A stretch of DNA of 64,000 nt from Kerstersia similis (GCF_965139615.1 NZ_CBCSIQ010000001.1:1-64000), one strand, 5' to 3'; shown: positions 33,391 through 45,942, counted from the first letter of the stretch. Numbers and translations are program-made. The notes: generated by a model not told the origin, from the sequence alone.

Positions 33391-34296
33391 ATGAAGGCGG
33401 ACAGTTGGGCAAGGTTATTGTTGCTGGCGGCGGTATGGGGAGGCAGCTTTATGTTCCTGCGTATCAGTACGCCGGTGATGGGGGTCATGCCGACTGTGTT
33501 CGGGCGTGTGTTCATCGCCGCAGTGGGGTTGTATGCGCTGCTGAAAATCACCCGTATCAAGCTCTCTTTTGATGGCAGGCTGATCCCGGCGCTGGTGCTG
33601 GGCGTGATCGGGTCGGGGATTCCTTTTCTTTGCTATACCATTGCTTCCCTCTATATTCCTGCCGGCTATAGCGCCATTTTGAATGCCAACACGCCGCTGA
33701 TGAGCGTGCTGGTGGGGGGCTTGTTCTTTGGCGAGCAGGTGAGTATCAGCAAGATCCTGGGGATTTTCGCTGGCCTGGCGGGGGTTTGGGTGTTGATGCA
33801 GAGCGGGCCGGTCGCGCTGGACTGGCAAGTCCTGATCGGTATGCTGTCCTGTCTGATCGCGACCGTCTGCTATGGGACGGTCGGTTATCTGACGCGCGTA
33901 TGGATTACGCGCCAGGGGGGCATGGATAACCGGCTGCTGGCTTTCGGCAGTCAGGTTGGGGCGACAATATTCCTGTTGCCGATGCTGCTGGTTTCCCTGT
34001 ATTGGCACCCTGAACAGGGCGGGGCCGTTCTCGGGGCAGGGATCAAGCCGTGGCTGGCCCTGATTGCACTGGGTTTTGTCTGTACGTCCTTGGCCTACAT
34101 CCTGTTTTTCCGTTTGCTGGCAGAAGTGGGCCCGGTACGCACCACGACCGTGACGTTTCTGATCCCCTTGTTCGGTGTGTTGTGGGGTTATGTGTTTCTG
34201 GACGAGCAACTGTCGCTGGCTCACTTGAGCGGCGGGGGGCTGATCGCCCTGGCCTTGTTGTTGGTAACGACCCAGTTCCGCCGTCGCAGGCAGTAA
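33391..34296 (+). CDS. EamA/DMT-family transporter
   Basis: The 301-residue protein has ten predicted membrane segments in two EamA repeats (about 8-140 and 152-295), with the family patterns AAVWGGSFMFLRI, SAILNANTPLMSVLVGGLFFGE and FLIPLFGVLWGYVFLDE. These proteins export amino acids, drugs or metabolites; the substrate cannot be read from sequence. The ATG at 33391 (MKADSWARLLLLAAVWGG) is preceded by an AAAGGCGG ribosome-binding site, so earlier in-frame starts are rejected. Confidence 0.9.
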   Translation: MKADSWARLLLLAAVWGGSFMFLRISTPVMGVMPTVFGRVFIAAVGLYALLKITRIKLSFDGRLIPALVLGVIGSGIPFLCYTIASLYIPAGYSAILNANTPLMSVLVGGLFFGEQVSISKILGIFAGLAGVWVLMQSGPVALDWQVLIGMLSCLIATVCYGTVGYLTRVWITRQGGMDNRLLAFGSQVGATIFLLPMLLVSLYWHPEQGGAVLGAGIKPWLALIALGFVCTSLAYILFFRLLAEVGPVRTTTVTFLIPLFGVLWGYVFLDEQLSLAHLSGGGLIALALLLVTTQFRRRRQ

Positions 34297-34386
34297 GGCA
34301 TGAACCGGCGGGCAGCTGTGGCGCTGGGCCATCGGGGGGGCGTATTGCGGTTTTGCTGGCGTGCAGCGGATAAAATGAAACTCTGC

Positions 34387-34392
34387 TAGAAT
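34387..34392 (+). promoter_or_regulatory. Extended -10 promoter of the 4.5S RNA gene
   Basis: TGCTAGAAT contains an extended -10 element (TAGAAT at 34387-34392), 7 bases before the expected 5' end of the RNA at 34400. The -35 region is weak. Confidence 0.55.
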
Positions 34393-34399
34393 TCGGCTT

Positions 34400-34494
34400 G
34401 GCGGGCCCCTCCGCATGGTTCGGCGGCGAACCTGGTCAGGTCGGGAACGAAGCAGCCATAGTCGTGCAGAGTCAGTGCCGGAGTCAGGCTCGCC
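34400..34494 (+). ncRNA. ffs: Signal recognition particle 4.5S RNA
   Basis: The 95-base segment contains the conserved apical domain: GGTCAGGTCGGGAACGAAGC followed by AGCC and GTGCCGGAGTCAGGCT. The ends GGCGGGCC and GGCTCGCC pair, closing the long hairpin. The RNA binds Ffh for co-translational targeting of membrane proteins. A strong terminator follows 13 bases later. A position directly before dnaX-ybaB-recR is common in proteobacteria. Confidence 0.96.
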
Positions 34495-34506
34495 TTTTGA
34501 ATTTTC

Positions 34507-34543
34507 ACAAGCCCGGTGGCGTTTTCGCCACCGGGCTTGTTTG
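34507..34543 (+). terminator. Rho-independent terminator of the 4.5S RNA gene
   Basis: A 15-bp perfect stem (34507-34521 with 34526-34540) has a TTTT loop and runs into TTGTTTT. Confidence 0.93.
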
Positions 34544-34680
34544 TTTTCTGAAGGCGCCATCAGGCTTGCCGTAGCGATATGGCTAGTTCTATCCTGGCGT
34601 GTCGCCCGCTGGCCGGGGCGTGGCCGGATAATCTGGCAATGTGATCTTGCACCCGGGCCAACAGGCTCTACAATCGCGCA

Positions 34681-36870
34681 ATGAGTTACCTGGTCCTTGC
34701 CCGCAAGTGGCGCCCGAAATCCTTTGACACTCTGGTCGGCCAAGACCACGTTGTGCGTGCCCTGACGCACGCGCTGACGACGCAGCGCCTGCACCATGCC
34801 TGGCTGTTCACAGGTACGCGCGGGGTGGGCAAGACCACGCTGTCGCGTATCCTGGCCAAGTCGCTGAATTGCGAAACCGGCATTACGGCGCGGCCCTGTG
34901 GCCAGTGCCGCGCCTGCACGGAAATTGATGCCGGGCGGTTTGTCGATTATGTCGAGCTGGATGCCGCATCCAATCGTGGTGTGGATGAAATGACGCAGTT
35001 GCTGGAGCAGGCGGCATATGCCCCCAGCGCAGCGCGTTTCAAAGTCTATATGATCGACGAAGTGCATATGCTGTCCGGGCATGCCTTCAATGCCATGCTC
35101 AAGACGCTGGAAGAGCCGCCGCCTTACGTGAAATTCATTCTGGCGACGACCGATCCGCAGAAAATACCGCCCACCGTGCTGTCCCGTTGCCTGCAGTTCA
35201 ATTTGAAGCAGATGTCGGCGGATGCCATTGTGGGGCACCTCAGCCATGTGCTGGGCGAAGAAGGCATTCCCTTTGAAACCCAGGCGCTCTGGCTGATTGC
35301 GCAGGCGGCTTCGGGGTCCATGCGCGATGCGCTCTCGCTGACAGATCAGGCGATTGCCTACAGCGCGGGCAGCATGACGGACGAAGCCGTGCGCGGCATG
35401 CTGGGCACCATAGACCAGCGCCATCTGATTCGTCTGCTGGAGGCGCTGCTGGCGCAAGACGGCTCGGCCATCCTGGCGATTGCCGACGAACTTTCGGTGC
35501 GCGGCCTGTCCTATGCCGGCGCGCTCGGGGATCTGGCGGTGCTGCTGTCACGCATTGCGGTGGCGCAGCGCGTGCCTTCGGCCATTTCGCCGGAAGATCC
35601 GCTGGGGGCGGATATCGTGCGTCTGGCGCAAGGGATGGACGCTGATGCCATTCAACTGTTCTATACCGTTGCGGTGCATGGCCGCAGCGAGCTGGCGCTG
35701 GCGCCAGATGAGTATGCCGGCTTCGTCATGACGGTATTGCGCATGCTGTCGCTGTCGGCGTCAGCGGGTGGGGCGGCAGGCGCAGCGCCGGCGCCAGGGA
35801 ACGTGCGGGCCGAAGCGCCTGCGGTAGTGGCTCCGGCTCCGGTCGTAGAGGGCGGGCAGGCGGCGGTCATGGCCGGAACGTCTGCGGCCAGCGGTCCGGC
35901 GGCTGCACCGCAGCCCGAGTCTGCTCCTGTCGCGCCGGCCGCTGCCGCCGAGGCGGCGCAAGCTGTCAATGATGCGCTGGCGATCCAGGCAACCCCGGCG
36001 GAGCCGGCTGTTCCGCCGGTGCCTGCGCCTTCGGATGCCAAGGCCGAACCGCGTCAAGTTGACGCGCCCGTCGTGCCGTCACAAGAGGGCGTCGAGGTCG
36101 CGACGACCCGAGACGAACTTCCGGCAGTGGCGGCAGGTTCCTCTGTGCCGGCCAACGATGCAGTGCCGGCTGACGCCGCGCAGGCGGAAGCGCGGGTCCA
36201 GGCGGAAGCGGTGACGCAAGCCGATGCGGTCGAGACCCGTGCGGCGCCACCGGCGGCCGCACCGGACGACGACATGCCGCCCTGGGATATGGATATTCCG
36301 GCTTTTCCGCCGTCCGGTGACGATCTGCCGGTCTATGATGAGATGGAAGCGCCAGTGCGGCCGGCGCGCCAGGGCCGGGCAAGCGGCCCGGCCTTGCGTA
36401 CGCCCTCCGCTGCGCCTGCGCATTCCACCCCCCGGCCTGCCAGGGGCGGAGCGGCCAGGCCGGGTGTGATCGCATTGGATCAGCCCTGGTATGAACTGGC
36501 CGCGTCCTTGCCTGTCACGGGCCTGGCCTCTGAATTGGCGCGCCATAGCGAATGGCTGGGCGTGCAGGGCAATACGATCCGGCTCAAGGTGGCCGCGCGC
36601 ACGCTGGCGGAGGTCAATGGCCGGGATCGCCTGCGTCAATGCCTGGAAGAGCATTTCGGCTGCCGGGTCAATCTCGATATCGAGGTGGCGGAAACCGGAG
36701 AAGGCACAGCCTATGCGGTGGACGAGGCGGTTCGGGTCGAACGCCAGCGTGTGGCAGAGGAAACCGTGCAGGCGGATCCTTTTGTCCAGGAACTTGAAAA
36801 AGATTTCGATGCCCGGGTGTATCCGGGCTCGGTCAGGGCAGTCATGCCCGAGGCGAACGGCGGCGCGTGA
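34681..36870 (+). CDS. dnaX: DNA polymerase III subunit gamma/tau
   Basis: DnaX is the clamp-loader ATPase. The N-terminal AAA+ domain has Walker A GTRGVGKT (45-52), a zinc module with C64, C73, C76 and C79, Walker B VYMIDEVHML and sensor 1 ILATTDPQK. Domain III ends near residue 365. A very long Ala/Pro/Glu-rich linker (about 365-595) precedes the tau-specific C-terminal domain (WYELAASLPVTGLASELA onward) that binds the polymerase core. No slippery heptamer of the A-AAA-AAG type is seen after domain III, so a separate gamma product made by frameshifting is not supported. ybaB and recR follow closely. Confidence 0.96.
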   Translation: MSYLVLARKWRPKSFDTLVGQDHVVRALTHALTTQRLHHAWLFTGTRGVGKTTLSRILAKSLNCETGITARPCGQCRACTEIDAGRFVDYVELDAASNRGVDEMTQLLEQAAYAPSAARFKVYMIDEVHMLSGHAFNAMLKTLEEPPPYVKFILATTDPQKIPPTVLSRCLQFNLKQMSADAIVGHLSHVLGEEGIPFETQALWLIAQAASGSMRDALSLTDQAIAYSAGSMTDEAVRGMLGTIDQRHLIRLLEALLAQDGSAILAIADELSVRGLSYAGALGDLAVLLSRIAVAQRVPSAISPEDPLGADIVRLAQGMDADAIQLFYTVAVHGRSELALAPDEYAGFVMTVLRMLSLSASAGGAAGAAPAPGNVRAEAPAVVAPAPVVEGGQAAVMAGTSAASGPAAAPQPESAPVAPAAAAEAAQAVNDALAIQATPAEPAVPPVPAPSDAKAEPRQVDAPVVPSQEGVEVATTRDELPAVAAGSSVPANDAVPADAAQAEARVQAEAVTQADAVETRAAPPAAAPDDDMPPWDMDIPAFPPSGDDLPVYDEMEAPVRPARQGRASGPALRTPSAAPAHSTPRPARGGAARPGVIALDQPWYELAASLPVTGLASELARHSEWLGVQGNTIRLKVAARTLAEVNGRDRLRQCLEEHFGCRVNLDIEVAETGEGTAYAVDEAVRVERQRVAEETVQADPFVQELEKDFDARVYPGSVRAVMPEANGGA

Positions 36871-36920
36871 GCGTACCGGGCGCCCCTATTTTCACCAAGC
36901 AAGCAAGGAATGACAGCACC

Positions 36921-37247
36921 ATGATGAAAGGTCAAATTGCCGGCCTGATGCGCCAGGCGCAGCAGGTTCAGGAAAACATGAAGAAGGCGCAGGAAGCGTT
37001 GGCCGAGCTGGTTGTGGATGGCGCTTCGGGTGGCGGTCTGGTCAAGGTGTCCATGACCTGCCGCCATGATGTGCGCCGTGTAACCATCGACCCCAGCCTG
37101 CTGGGCGAAGACAAGGACATGCTGGAAGACCTGGTTGCTGCTGCCTTCAATGATGCGCTGCGCAAGGCCGAAGCGGCCAGCCAGGAAAAGATGTCTGCGG
37201 CAACCGCAGGCATGCCGCTGCCGCCGGGCATGAAGCTGCCTTTCTGA
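36921..37247 (+). CDS. ybaB: YbaB/EbfC nucleoid-associated protein
   Basis: YbaB/EbfC proteins are small dimeric DNA-binding proteins. The 108-residue product starts MMKGQIAGLMRQAQQVQENM and shows the family core VDGASGGGLVKVSMTCRHDV and LEDLVAAAFNDALRKAE, ending in the GMPLPPGMKLPF tail. The ATG at 36921 is chosen because AAGGA lies 11 bases upstream; the open frame reaches back to a GTG overlapping dnaX, which is less likely. It sits between dnaX and recR as in many bacteria. Confidence 0.94.
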   Translation: MMKGQIAGLMRQAQQVQENMKKAQEALAELVVDGASGGGLVKVSMTCRHDVRRVTIDPSLLGEDKDMLEDLVAAAFNDALRKAEAASQEKMSAATAGMPLPPGMKLPF

Positions 37248-37260
37248 GGATAGGGTAGTC

Positions 37261-37872
37261 ATGGATACGCCAGCCAGTGAGCCCGCTCCCCTGCGGGAAC
37301 TGATTGATGCCCTGCGGCGTTTGCCGGGGGTCGGGGTGCGCTCTGCGCGCCGCATGGCGTATCACCTCATGCAGCACGACCAGGACGGGGCGCGCCAGCT
37401 GGCCGACAGCATCGGCGGCGCCTTGTCTCGCTTGCGGCGTTGTTCTCGCTGCAATAATTTCACCGAAACGGATCCCTGTGCAATCTGCAGCCATCCCCGG
37501 CGCGACCCGGGTTTGCTGTGCATAGTGGAAACGCCGGCAGACCAGAACACGATAGAAGCCAGCCAGGGCTACCGGGGCCTGTACTACGTCTTGATGGGGC
37601 GCCTGGCGCCGCTGGAAGGTGTCGGGCCGCGGGAGCTGGATTTTGACCGGCTGTTGCGCCGGGCAAGCGATGGCCTGGTGCGGGAAGTGATATTGGCGAC
37701 CAATTTCACGGCGGAAGGGGAAACCACGGCGCACTTTTTGTCCGAGGCGCTGACGGCGCGCGGCTTGAAGGTAACGCGCCTGGCGCGTGGCGTGCCCGCG
37801 GGCAGCGAACTCGAATATGTGGATGCCGGTACCATCGCCTGGGCGCTGATGGAGCGACGCAGCGCCGAGTGA
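37261..37872 (+). CDS. recR: Recombination mediator RecR
   Basis: RecR, with RecF and RecO, helps load RecA on gapped DNA. The 203-residue protein has the helix-hairpin-helix LRRLPGVGVRSARRMAYHL (18-36), the zinc finger C61, C64, C73, C76, and a Toprim domain (LCIVETPADQNTIEASQGY onward), followed by the conserved VTRLARGVPAGSELEYVD end. It begins 13 bases after ybaB and ends the dnaX-ybaB-recR operon before a terminator. Confidence 0.96.
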   Translation: MDTPASEPAPLRELIDALRRLPGVGVRSARRMAYHLMQHDQDGARQLADSIGGALSRLRRCSRCNNFTETDPCAICSHPRRDPGLLCIVETPADQNTIEASQGYRGLYYVLMGRLAPLEGVGPRELDFDRLLRRASDGLVREVILATNFTAEGETTAHFLSEALTARGLKVTRLARGVPAGSELEYVDAGTIAWALMERRSAE

Positions 37873-37910
37873 ATGACGGATATTGCGGTCTTGCCGCATG
37901 CGGATCATGA

Positions 37911-37944
37911 AACAAGGCCATCATGACATGATGGCCTTGTTGTT
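37911..37944. terminator. Terminator between convergent recR and tal
   Basis: A 15-bp perfect stem (AACAAGGCCATCATG at 37911-37925 with its complement at 37927-37941) follows the recR stop by 38 bases and is flanked by A-rich sequence on the left and TTGTTT on the right. It can serve both genes. Confidence 0.82.
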
Positions 37945-38003
37945 TGGGGTGCCGGCGCGGCTGGTGCTGGCCGGGCAGGCTGGTGCCGGTGCCTGGCGTC
38001 CGC

Positions 38004-38972
38004 TCAGGCGATGGCGCGGTGGCGGGCGGCTTCGATCATGGCATCAAGCTTGACCGCATCGGCCGAGAACGCACGTATGCCTTCGGCCAGTTTCTCCGTT
38101 GCCATGGCGTCTTCATTGAGCAGCGTGCGGAAGGCAATCTCGTTGCACGGCAGCAGTGCCGGCGCCTGTTCGCGGGCGAGGTCTGCATTCAGGTGCGCTT
38201 CGACTTCGCCTTCTTTGCCGGCCAGCTCGGTCAGCAGTTCGGGGCTGATGGTCAGCAGGTCGCAGCCTGCCAGGGCCAGGATCTGTCCGGCATTGCGGAA
38301 GCTTGCACCCATGATTTCCGTTTCGATGCCGTGGGTCTTGTAGTAGGCATAGATGTTGCTGACCGACTTGACGCCAGGGTCGTTGGCACCGGCATTGGCG
38401 GCCTCATCCCAGGCGGCGCCCGCTTGCTTCTTGTACCAATCGTAGATACGACCGACGAACGGAGAAATCAGTTGCGCGCCGGCATCAGCGCAGGCGACGG
38501 CCTGCGGCAGCGCGAACAACAGGGTCATGTTGCAGCGTATGCCTTCGGCTTGCAGGATGCGGGCGGCCTGGATGCCTTCCCAGGTGGAGGCGATCTTGAT
38601 TAGTACGCGCGAGCGCGGAATGCCGGCTTCTTCGTAGCGGGCGATGATACGCCGGCCGCGTTCGGCGGTCGCTTGGGTGTCAAAGGACAGGCGGGCATCC
38701 ACTTCGGTCGAGACACGGCCCGGAATCAGCGCAAGAATTTCGCGGCCGAAGGCAACCAGCAGGTCGTCGAGCAGTTCCGGCGTGGCGGCATCGGGACGCT
38801 GGGCGACGACGCGTTCCAGCAGCGGACGGTACTCGTCCTTCTGGGCGGCCTTGAGGATCAGGGACGGATTGGTGGTCGCGTCGGTGGGCTGCAGGGTCCT
38901 CAGCGCGGCGAAATCGCCGGTGTCAGCGACGACGGTGGTGTGACGGCGCAGGGATTCTAGCAACGAAGGCAT
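38004..38972 (-). CDS. tal: Transaldolase
   Basis: This cytoplasmic pentose-phosphate enzyme exchanges dihydroxyacetone units between sugar phosphates. The 322-residue product has the first transaldolase signature TTNPSLILKAAQ (33-44) and the Schiff-base lysine K126 in VLIKIASTWEGIQAA. It is the long TalB-type subfamily. The start at 38972 (MPSLLESLRRHTTV) has CGGAG upstream and matches the family N-terminus; a start 57 bases earlier is unnecessary. Confidence 0.96.
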   Translation of the reverse strand: MPSLLESLRRHTTVVADTGDFAALRTLQPTDATTNPSLILKAAQKDEYRPLLERVVAQRPDAATPELLDDLLVAFGREILALIPGRVSTEVDARLSFDTQATAERGRRIIARYEEAGIPRSRVLIKIASTWEGIQAARILQAEGIRCNMTLLFALPQAVACADAGAQLISPFVGRIYDWYKKQAGAAWDEAANAGANDPGVKSVSNIYAYYKTHGIETEIMGASFRNAGQILALAGCDLLTISPELLTELAGKEGEVEAHLNADLAREQAPALLPCNEIAFRTLLNEDAMATEKLAEGIRAFSADAVKLDAMIEAARHRAIA

Positions 38973-39159
38973 GGTGGCGGAACTCCGGTAAAAATGTTCT
39001 GGGGCGCTATGGCACGGCAGGTCAGTCATGTCGGCGCGCTATCGGAAGCGTAGCATTTTTGTGGCCGGCTGATGCGGGCGCCAGCCAGCGTGTAGGGGCT
39101 TGTGCGCGTGGGCAAGGGTCTGGAAGGTTGGCCTTATTCGCTCCTGTTCGGCGGTAGGT

Positions 39160-39624
39160 TTACGGCTTGGCTGTGTCAGACGCAGCCTGGCCGCCGTGCG
39201 TGGGGAAGGCCGGGGTGCCAGGGGCGGTGGTGTCGTGTGCAAGCCCGACATACTCGGCGATGACCTGTTCGATGCGGTCGTCATTCCATTGCTGCAGTTG
39301 TGCCAGAAATGCAGGCGGGAGCGAGCCATCTTCGGGGAAGCTCATTTGCAGCACGCCTGGTATGTATTCAGTGTGGCCATGCCGGGTGTCGATGCCGATC
39401 CAGACCACCAGCAATGAGCGGTCGTTGTCCGGTATGGACGTATCGGCATACGCGACGCGGCTCAGGTAACGCAGCGCCTGTGCATGCGCAGGCATCAGTC
39501 CCAGCCAGTGTACGCACTGCCAATCGTCGGCGGCATAGCGAACGGTGAAATCGCCTCTCTGCTGGCTCTCGATTTCCTGTGCGCCCACCACGAAGAACTC
39601 CGGTGCATTGTTGTCGGCCGGCAC
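39160..39624 (-). CDS. Hypothetical protein
   Basis: The frame encodes 154 residues from a GTG start, without signal peptide or membrane segment. The core SLLVVWIGIDTRHGHTEYIP and FPEDGSLPPAFLAQLQQWND reads like a folded alpha/beta protein with balanced composition, unlike the arginine-rich antisense frames of this genome. No family is recognised. Its start lies 227 bases from the divergent carA, and it is followed at 187 bases by tal. The start codon is uncertain and no clear ribosome-binding site is seen. Confidence 0.55.
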   Translation of the reverse strand: MPADNNAPEFFVVGAQEIESQQRGDFTVRYAADDWQCVHWLGLMPAHAQALRYLSRVAYADTSIPDNDRSLLVVWIGIDTRHGHTEYIPGVLQMSFPEDGSLPPAFLAQLQQWNDDRIEQVIAEYVGLAHDTTAPGTPAFPTHGGQAASDTAKP

Positions 39625-39807
39625 TTGCTATGTTCTGGTATGTGCGGGGCTGGCGCCGAGAATCGCAGTGTGTTCATCGGCAGCGCGGGTCGTTGCGGGC
39701 GGGTGATGGTGCGCTGCGATGGGAATTCGGTGGGAGCTCCGTGTTTTTCGTATTGTTCTGAAGAAGAGATGGCTGTAAAACTCTGCGAACGGAAGCCGGA
39801 CGCAAGG

Positions 39808-39813
39808 TATAAT
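39808..39813 (+). promoter_or_regulatory. -10 element upstream of carA
   Basis: A perfect TATAAT lies 38 bases before the carA start, in the gap between divergent genes. The expected -35 position (about 39784-39790) is poorly conserved, so activation or an unusual spacing is possible. Confidence 0.5.
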
Positions 39814-39851
39814 CCAAAGGTTTACTTACCGTTTTTGAACTGGGGCTTATC

Positions 39852-41012
39852 TTGACCTTGTTGCCGTCCATTTTTCCCGAGGGCGTAAACCAGCTTGCGC
39901 CTGCAATTCTCGCATTGGCAGACGGCACGGTTTTCCGGGGTGTTTCCATCGGCGCGCCGGGCCATGCTGTTGGCGAGGCAGTTTTCAATACCGCGATGAC
40001 GGGTTACCAGGAAGTGCTGACCGATCCGTCCTACACCGGGCAGCTCGTTACCCTGACATACCCGCACATTGGTAATACCGGCATCAATGCCGAAGATTGC
40101 GAATCGCCCGCAGTCTGCGCCGGCGGCCTGATCGTGCGCGACTGTTCGCTGCGCGTTTCCAATTTCCGCTCGGAAAAGTCGCTGCCGGCCTATCTGCGCG
40201 AGCAGAATGTCGTCGCCATCTCCGGCATTGATACCCGCAAGCTGACGCGCATCCTGCGCGAAGGCGGTGCCCAGGGCGCCTGCATCCTGGTTGGCGATGA
40301 CGCCGAACAGGCCATCGCGCTGGCCCGTGCCTTCCCTGGCATGGATGGGCAGAATCTGGGCGAGCAAGTCTCGACCAAGGAAGTGCAGAACTGGAATGAA
40401 GGTACCTGGCGCCTGGGCGAGGGCTTCCCCGTCCTGGACAACCAGCGCCCTCATGTCGTGGCCTACGATTACGGCGTCAAGCGCAACATTCTGCGTCTGC
40501 TGGTCGATGCCGGCTGCCGCGTCACCCTGGTGCCGGCCACCACGCCCGCCAGCGAAGTACTGGCCATGTCGCCCGATGGCGTGTTCCTGTCCAACGGGCC
40601 TGGGGATCCTGCCGCCTGCACGCAGTCCATCGCTGCCGTGCGCGAGCTGCTCGACGCCCGCGTGCCGCTGTTCGGCATCTGCCTGGGCATGCAGCTGCTG
40701 GGTCTGGCGCTGGGCGCCCGCACCATCAAGCTGAGCCACGGCCACCACGGCAACAACCACCCGGTCAAGGAACTGGACACCGGCAACGTCTATATCACCA
40801 GCCAGAATCACGGTTACGCCGTCGATGCCGACTCTCTGCCGGCCAACGCACGGGTCACGCATATCTCGCTGTTCGACGGCACGCTGCAGGGTGTGGAACT
40901 GACCGACAGGCCCGCCTTCGGTTTCCAGGGCCACCCGGAAGCCAGCCCCGGGCCGCGCGACATTGTCGTGCTGTTCAATAAATTCGTCAGCCTGATGACC
41001 GCCAAATCCTGA
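39852..41012 (+). CDS. carA: Carbamoyl-phosphate synthase small subunit
   Basis: CarA hydrolyses glutamine and passes ammonia to CarB for carbamoyl phosphate synthesis (arginine and pyrimidines). The N-terminal CPSase domain has ALADGTVFRGVSIGA and MTGYQEVLTDPSYTGQ; the class I glutamine amidotransferase domain has VFLSNGPGDP, the nucleophile C277 in LFGICLGMQLLGLALG and the His-Glu pair in GFQGHPEASPGP near 361-363. The 386-residue frame begins at a TTG codon; a second TTG lies two codons later, and no ATG gives a full-length product. carB starts 13 bases after its stop. Confidence 0.97.
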   Translation: MTLLPSIFPEGVNQLAPAILALADGTVFRGVSIGAPGHAVGEAVFNTAMTGYQEVLTDPSYTGQLVTLTYPHIGNTGINAEDCESPAVCAGGLIVRDCSLRVSNFRSEKSLPAYLREQNVVAISGIDTRKLTRILREGGAQGACILVGDDAEQAIALARAFPGMDGQNLGEQVSTKEVQNWNEGTWRLGEGFPVLDNQRPHVVAYDYGVKRNILRLLVDAGCRVTLVPATTPASEVLAMSPDGVFLSNGPGDPAACTQSIAAVRELLDARVPLFGICLGMQLLGLALGARTIKLSHGHHGNNHPVKELDTGNVYITSQNHGYAVDADSLPANARVTHISLFDGTLQGVELTDRPAFGFQGHPEASPGPRDIVVLFNKFVSLMTAKS

Positions 41013-41025
41013 AGACAGCGTTACC

Positions 41026-44274
<3,249 letters not shown>

Positions 44275-44340
44275 TAGGGCGGGGTGCGGGTGTTGGCCCG
44301 CACCATTGCTGCACCGGCTTGGTGCCGGTGTGCTGCAAGG

Positions 44341-44374
44341 GCGGCGATGAGGATTTTCTTCTCGCCGCTTTTTT
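44341..44374 (+). terminator. Rho-independent terminator after carB
   Basis: A GC stem with one bulge (GCGGCGATGA paired with TCTCGCCGC, 44341-44368) runs into TTTTTT (44369-44374), 67 bases after the carB stop. Confidence 0.8.
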
Positions 44375-44540
44375 GCGGCCCGACATTGGCGTCGCAGTCC
44401 GAGACGGGTGGCGGCGCATGGCTCGCGCGTGTCGGGTGAGTCTGGTGGTATGGGTTTGAGTATGTTGCTGCCAGCGCTGGTGGAAAGTGTGATGCGTCTG
44501 GTGGCAGCAAGGGTTTCCTGAAAAAATCTGGAGTTTCAGC

Positions 44541-45863
44541 ATGTCTGATCGTTATTTTCCACGCTGGCGCCTGGCCGATCGCTCGCAGTCGGTTATCGGC
44601 CCGGAAGACCGCATGCCCTGGCCGCAGACTGCGGCCATGGGGGTGCAGCATGTGGTCGCCATGTTCGGTTCGACGGTGCTGGCGCCGTTGCTCATGGGCT
44701 TTGATCCGAACGTCGCGATCCTGATGTCTGGCGTCGGTACGCTGCTGTTCTTCCTGTTTGTCGGCGGGCGTGTTCCCAGCTACCTGGGCTCGAGTTTTGC
44801 ATTTATCGGCGGCGTCATTGCGGTGACCGGCTATGCGGGCAGCGGGCCGAATCCCAATATTGCAGTGGCCTTGGGGGCGATCATTGCCTGCGGCCTGGTC
44901 TATACGCTGATCGGCTTGCTGGTCTGGTGGTACAACAGCAAGACCCGCGGCGGCGCCAGCGTGTTGATCGAAAAGCTGATGCCACCCGTCGTGACGGGAG
45001 CGGTGGTTGCCGTCATCGGCCTGAATCTTGCGCCTATCGCGGCCAAGGGGGCCATGGGGGGCTCGACTTTCGATGCCTTGATGGCGCTGGCGACCGTGCT
45101 TTGCGTGGGCGGCGTGGCAGTCTGGACCAGTGGCATGATTCAGCGCTTGCTGATCCTGGTGGGCCTGTTCCTGGCCTGCGTGCTGTATTTCGTGCTGACC
45201 AATATCGCCGGGCTGGGCACGCCAATTGATTTCACGCTGGTTTCGCAGGCGGCCTGGATCGGACTGCCGACTTTCCATGCGCCTGAGTTCCAGTGGACGG
45301 CCATGGGGCTGATTGCGCCGGTTGCCGTGATTCTGGTGGCGGAAAACCTGGGGCACATCAAGGCGGTCAGTGCCATGACGGGCAAGGATCTGGACAGCTA
45401 CATGGGGCGGGCCTTTGTTGGGGATGGCGTGGCGACCATGCTGTCCGGCAGTGTCGGGGGCACGGGGGTCACGACCTACGCCGAAAACATCGGCGTCATG
45501 GCGGTGACGCGCATCTATTCCACGCTGGTTTTTGTGGTTGCTGCGTTGTTTGCCTGCGTGCTGGGGTTTTCGCCCAAGTTCGGTGCGCTGATTCAAACCA
45601 TTCCCGGGCCGGTGCTGGGCGGGGTGTCGGTGGTGGTCTTTGGCCTGATCGCGGTGGCAGGTGCGCGGATCTGGGTCGTCAACAAGGTGGATTTCAGCGA
45701 TAACCGCAATCTGATCGTGGCGGCAGTTACGCTGGTGATGGGGGCTGGGGATTTTGCCCTGTCCATCGGCAATTTCACGTTGAATGGCATAGGCACCGCA
45801 ACCTTCGGCGCCATCATTCTGTATGCATTGCTGGGGCGCCGTGGCGCCGCTACCGCGGCGTGA
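44541..45863 (+). CDS. Uracil/xanthine permease, NCS2 family
   Basis: The 440-residue protein is a nucleobase:proton symporter of the NCS2 family, with about 14 membrane segments. Diagnostic blocks are QHVVAMFGSTVLAPLLMG, GRVPSYLGSSFAFIGG, VAENLGHIKAVSAMTG (the NCS2 loop with the conserved Glu) and GVTTYAENIGVMAVTR. The glutamate-rich TM10 block is of the uracil type, so UraA/RutG-like uracil uptake is most likely. Its place after carAB fits pyrimidine metabolism, but a terminator separates them. Confidence 0.92.
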   Translation: MSDRYFPRWRLADRSQSVIGPEDRMPWPQTAAMGVQHVVAMFGSTVLAPLLMGFDPNVAILMSGVGTLLFFLFVGGRVPSYLGSSFAFIGGVIAVTGYAGSGPNPNIAVALGAIIACGLVYTLIGLLVWWYNSKTRGGASVLIEKLMPPVVTGAVVAVIGLNLAPIAAKGAMGGSTFDALMALATVLCVGGVAVWTSGMIQRLLILVGLFLACVLYFVLTNIAGLGTPIDFTLVSQAAWIGLPTFHAPEFQWTAMGLIAPVAVILVAENLGHIKAVSAMTGKDLDSYMGRAFVGDGVATMLSGSVGGTGVTTYAENIGVMAVTRIYSTLVFVVAALFACVLGFSPKFGALIQTIPGPVLGGVSVVVFGLIAVAGARIWVVNKVDFSDNRNLIVAAVTLVMGAGDFALSIGNFTLNGIGTATFGAIILYALLGRRGAATAA

Positions 45864-45942
45864 GCGGGTTTGCGGCATGAGCCTGGGCGAAGGGGGCTCG
45901 TCCAGGCGGCGCACTTGCCTGAAACGACGTTAAAATGACTCC

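Noticed and set aside
36794..36806. GAAAAAGA run as a dnaX frameshift site
   Set aside because: It lies near the C-terminus, is not a full slippery heptamer, and slipping there would not give a gamma-length product.
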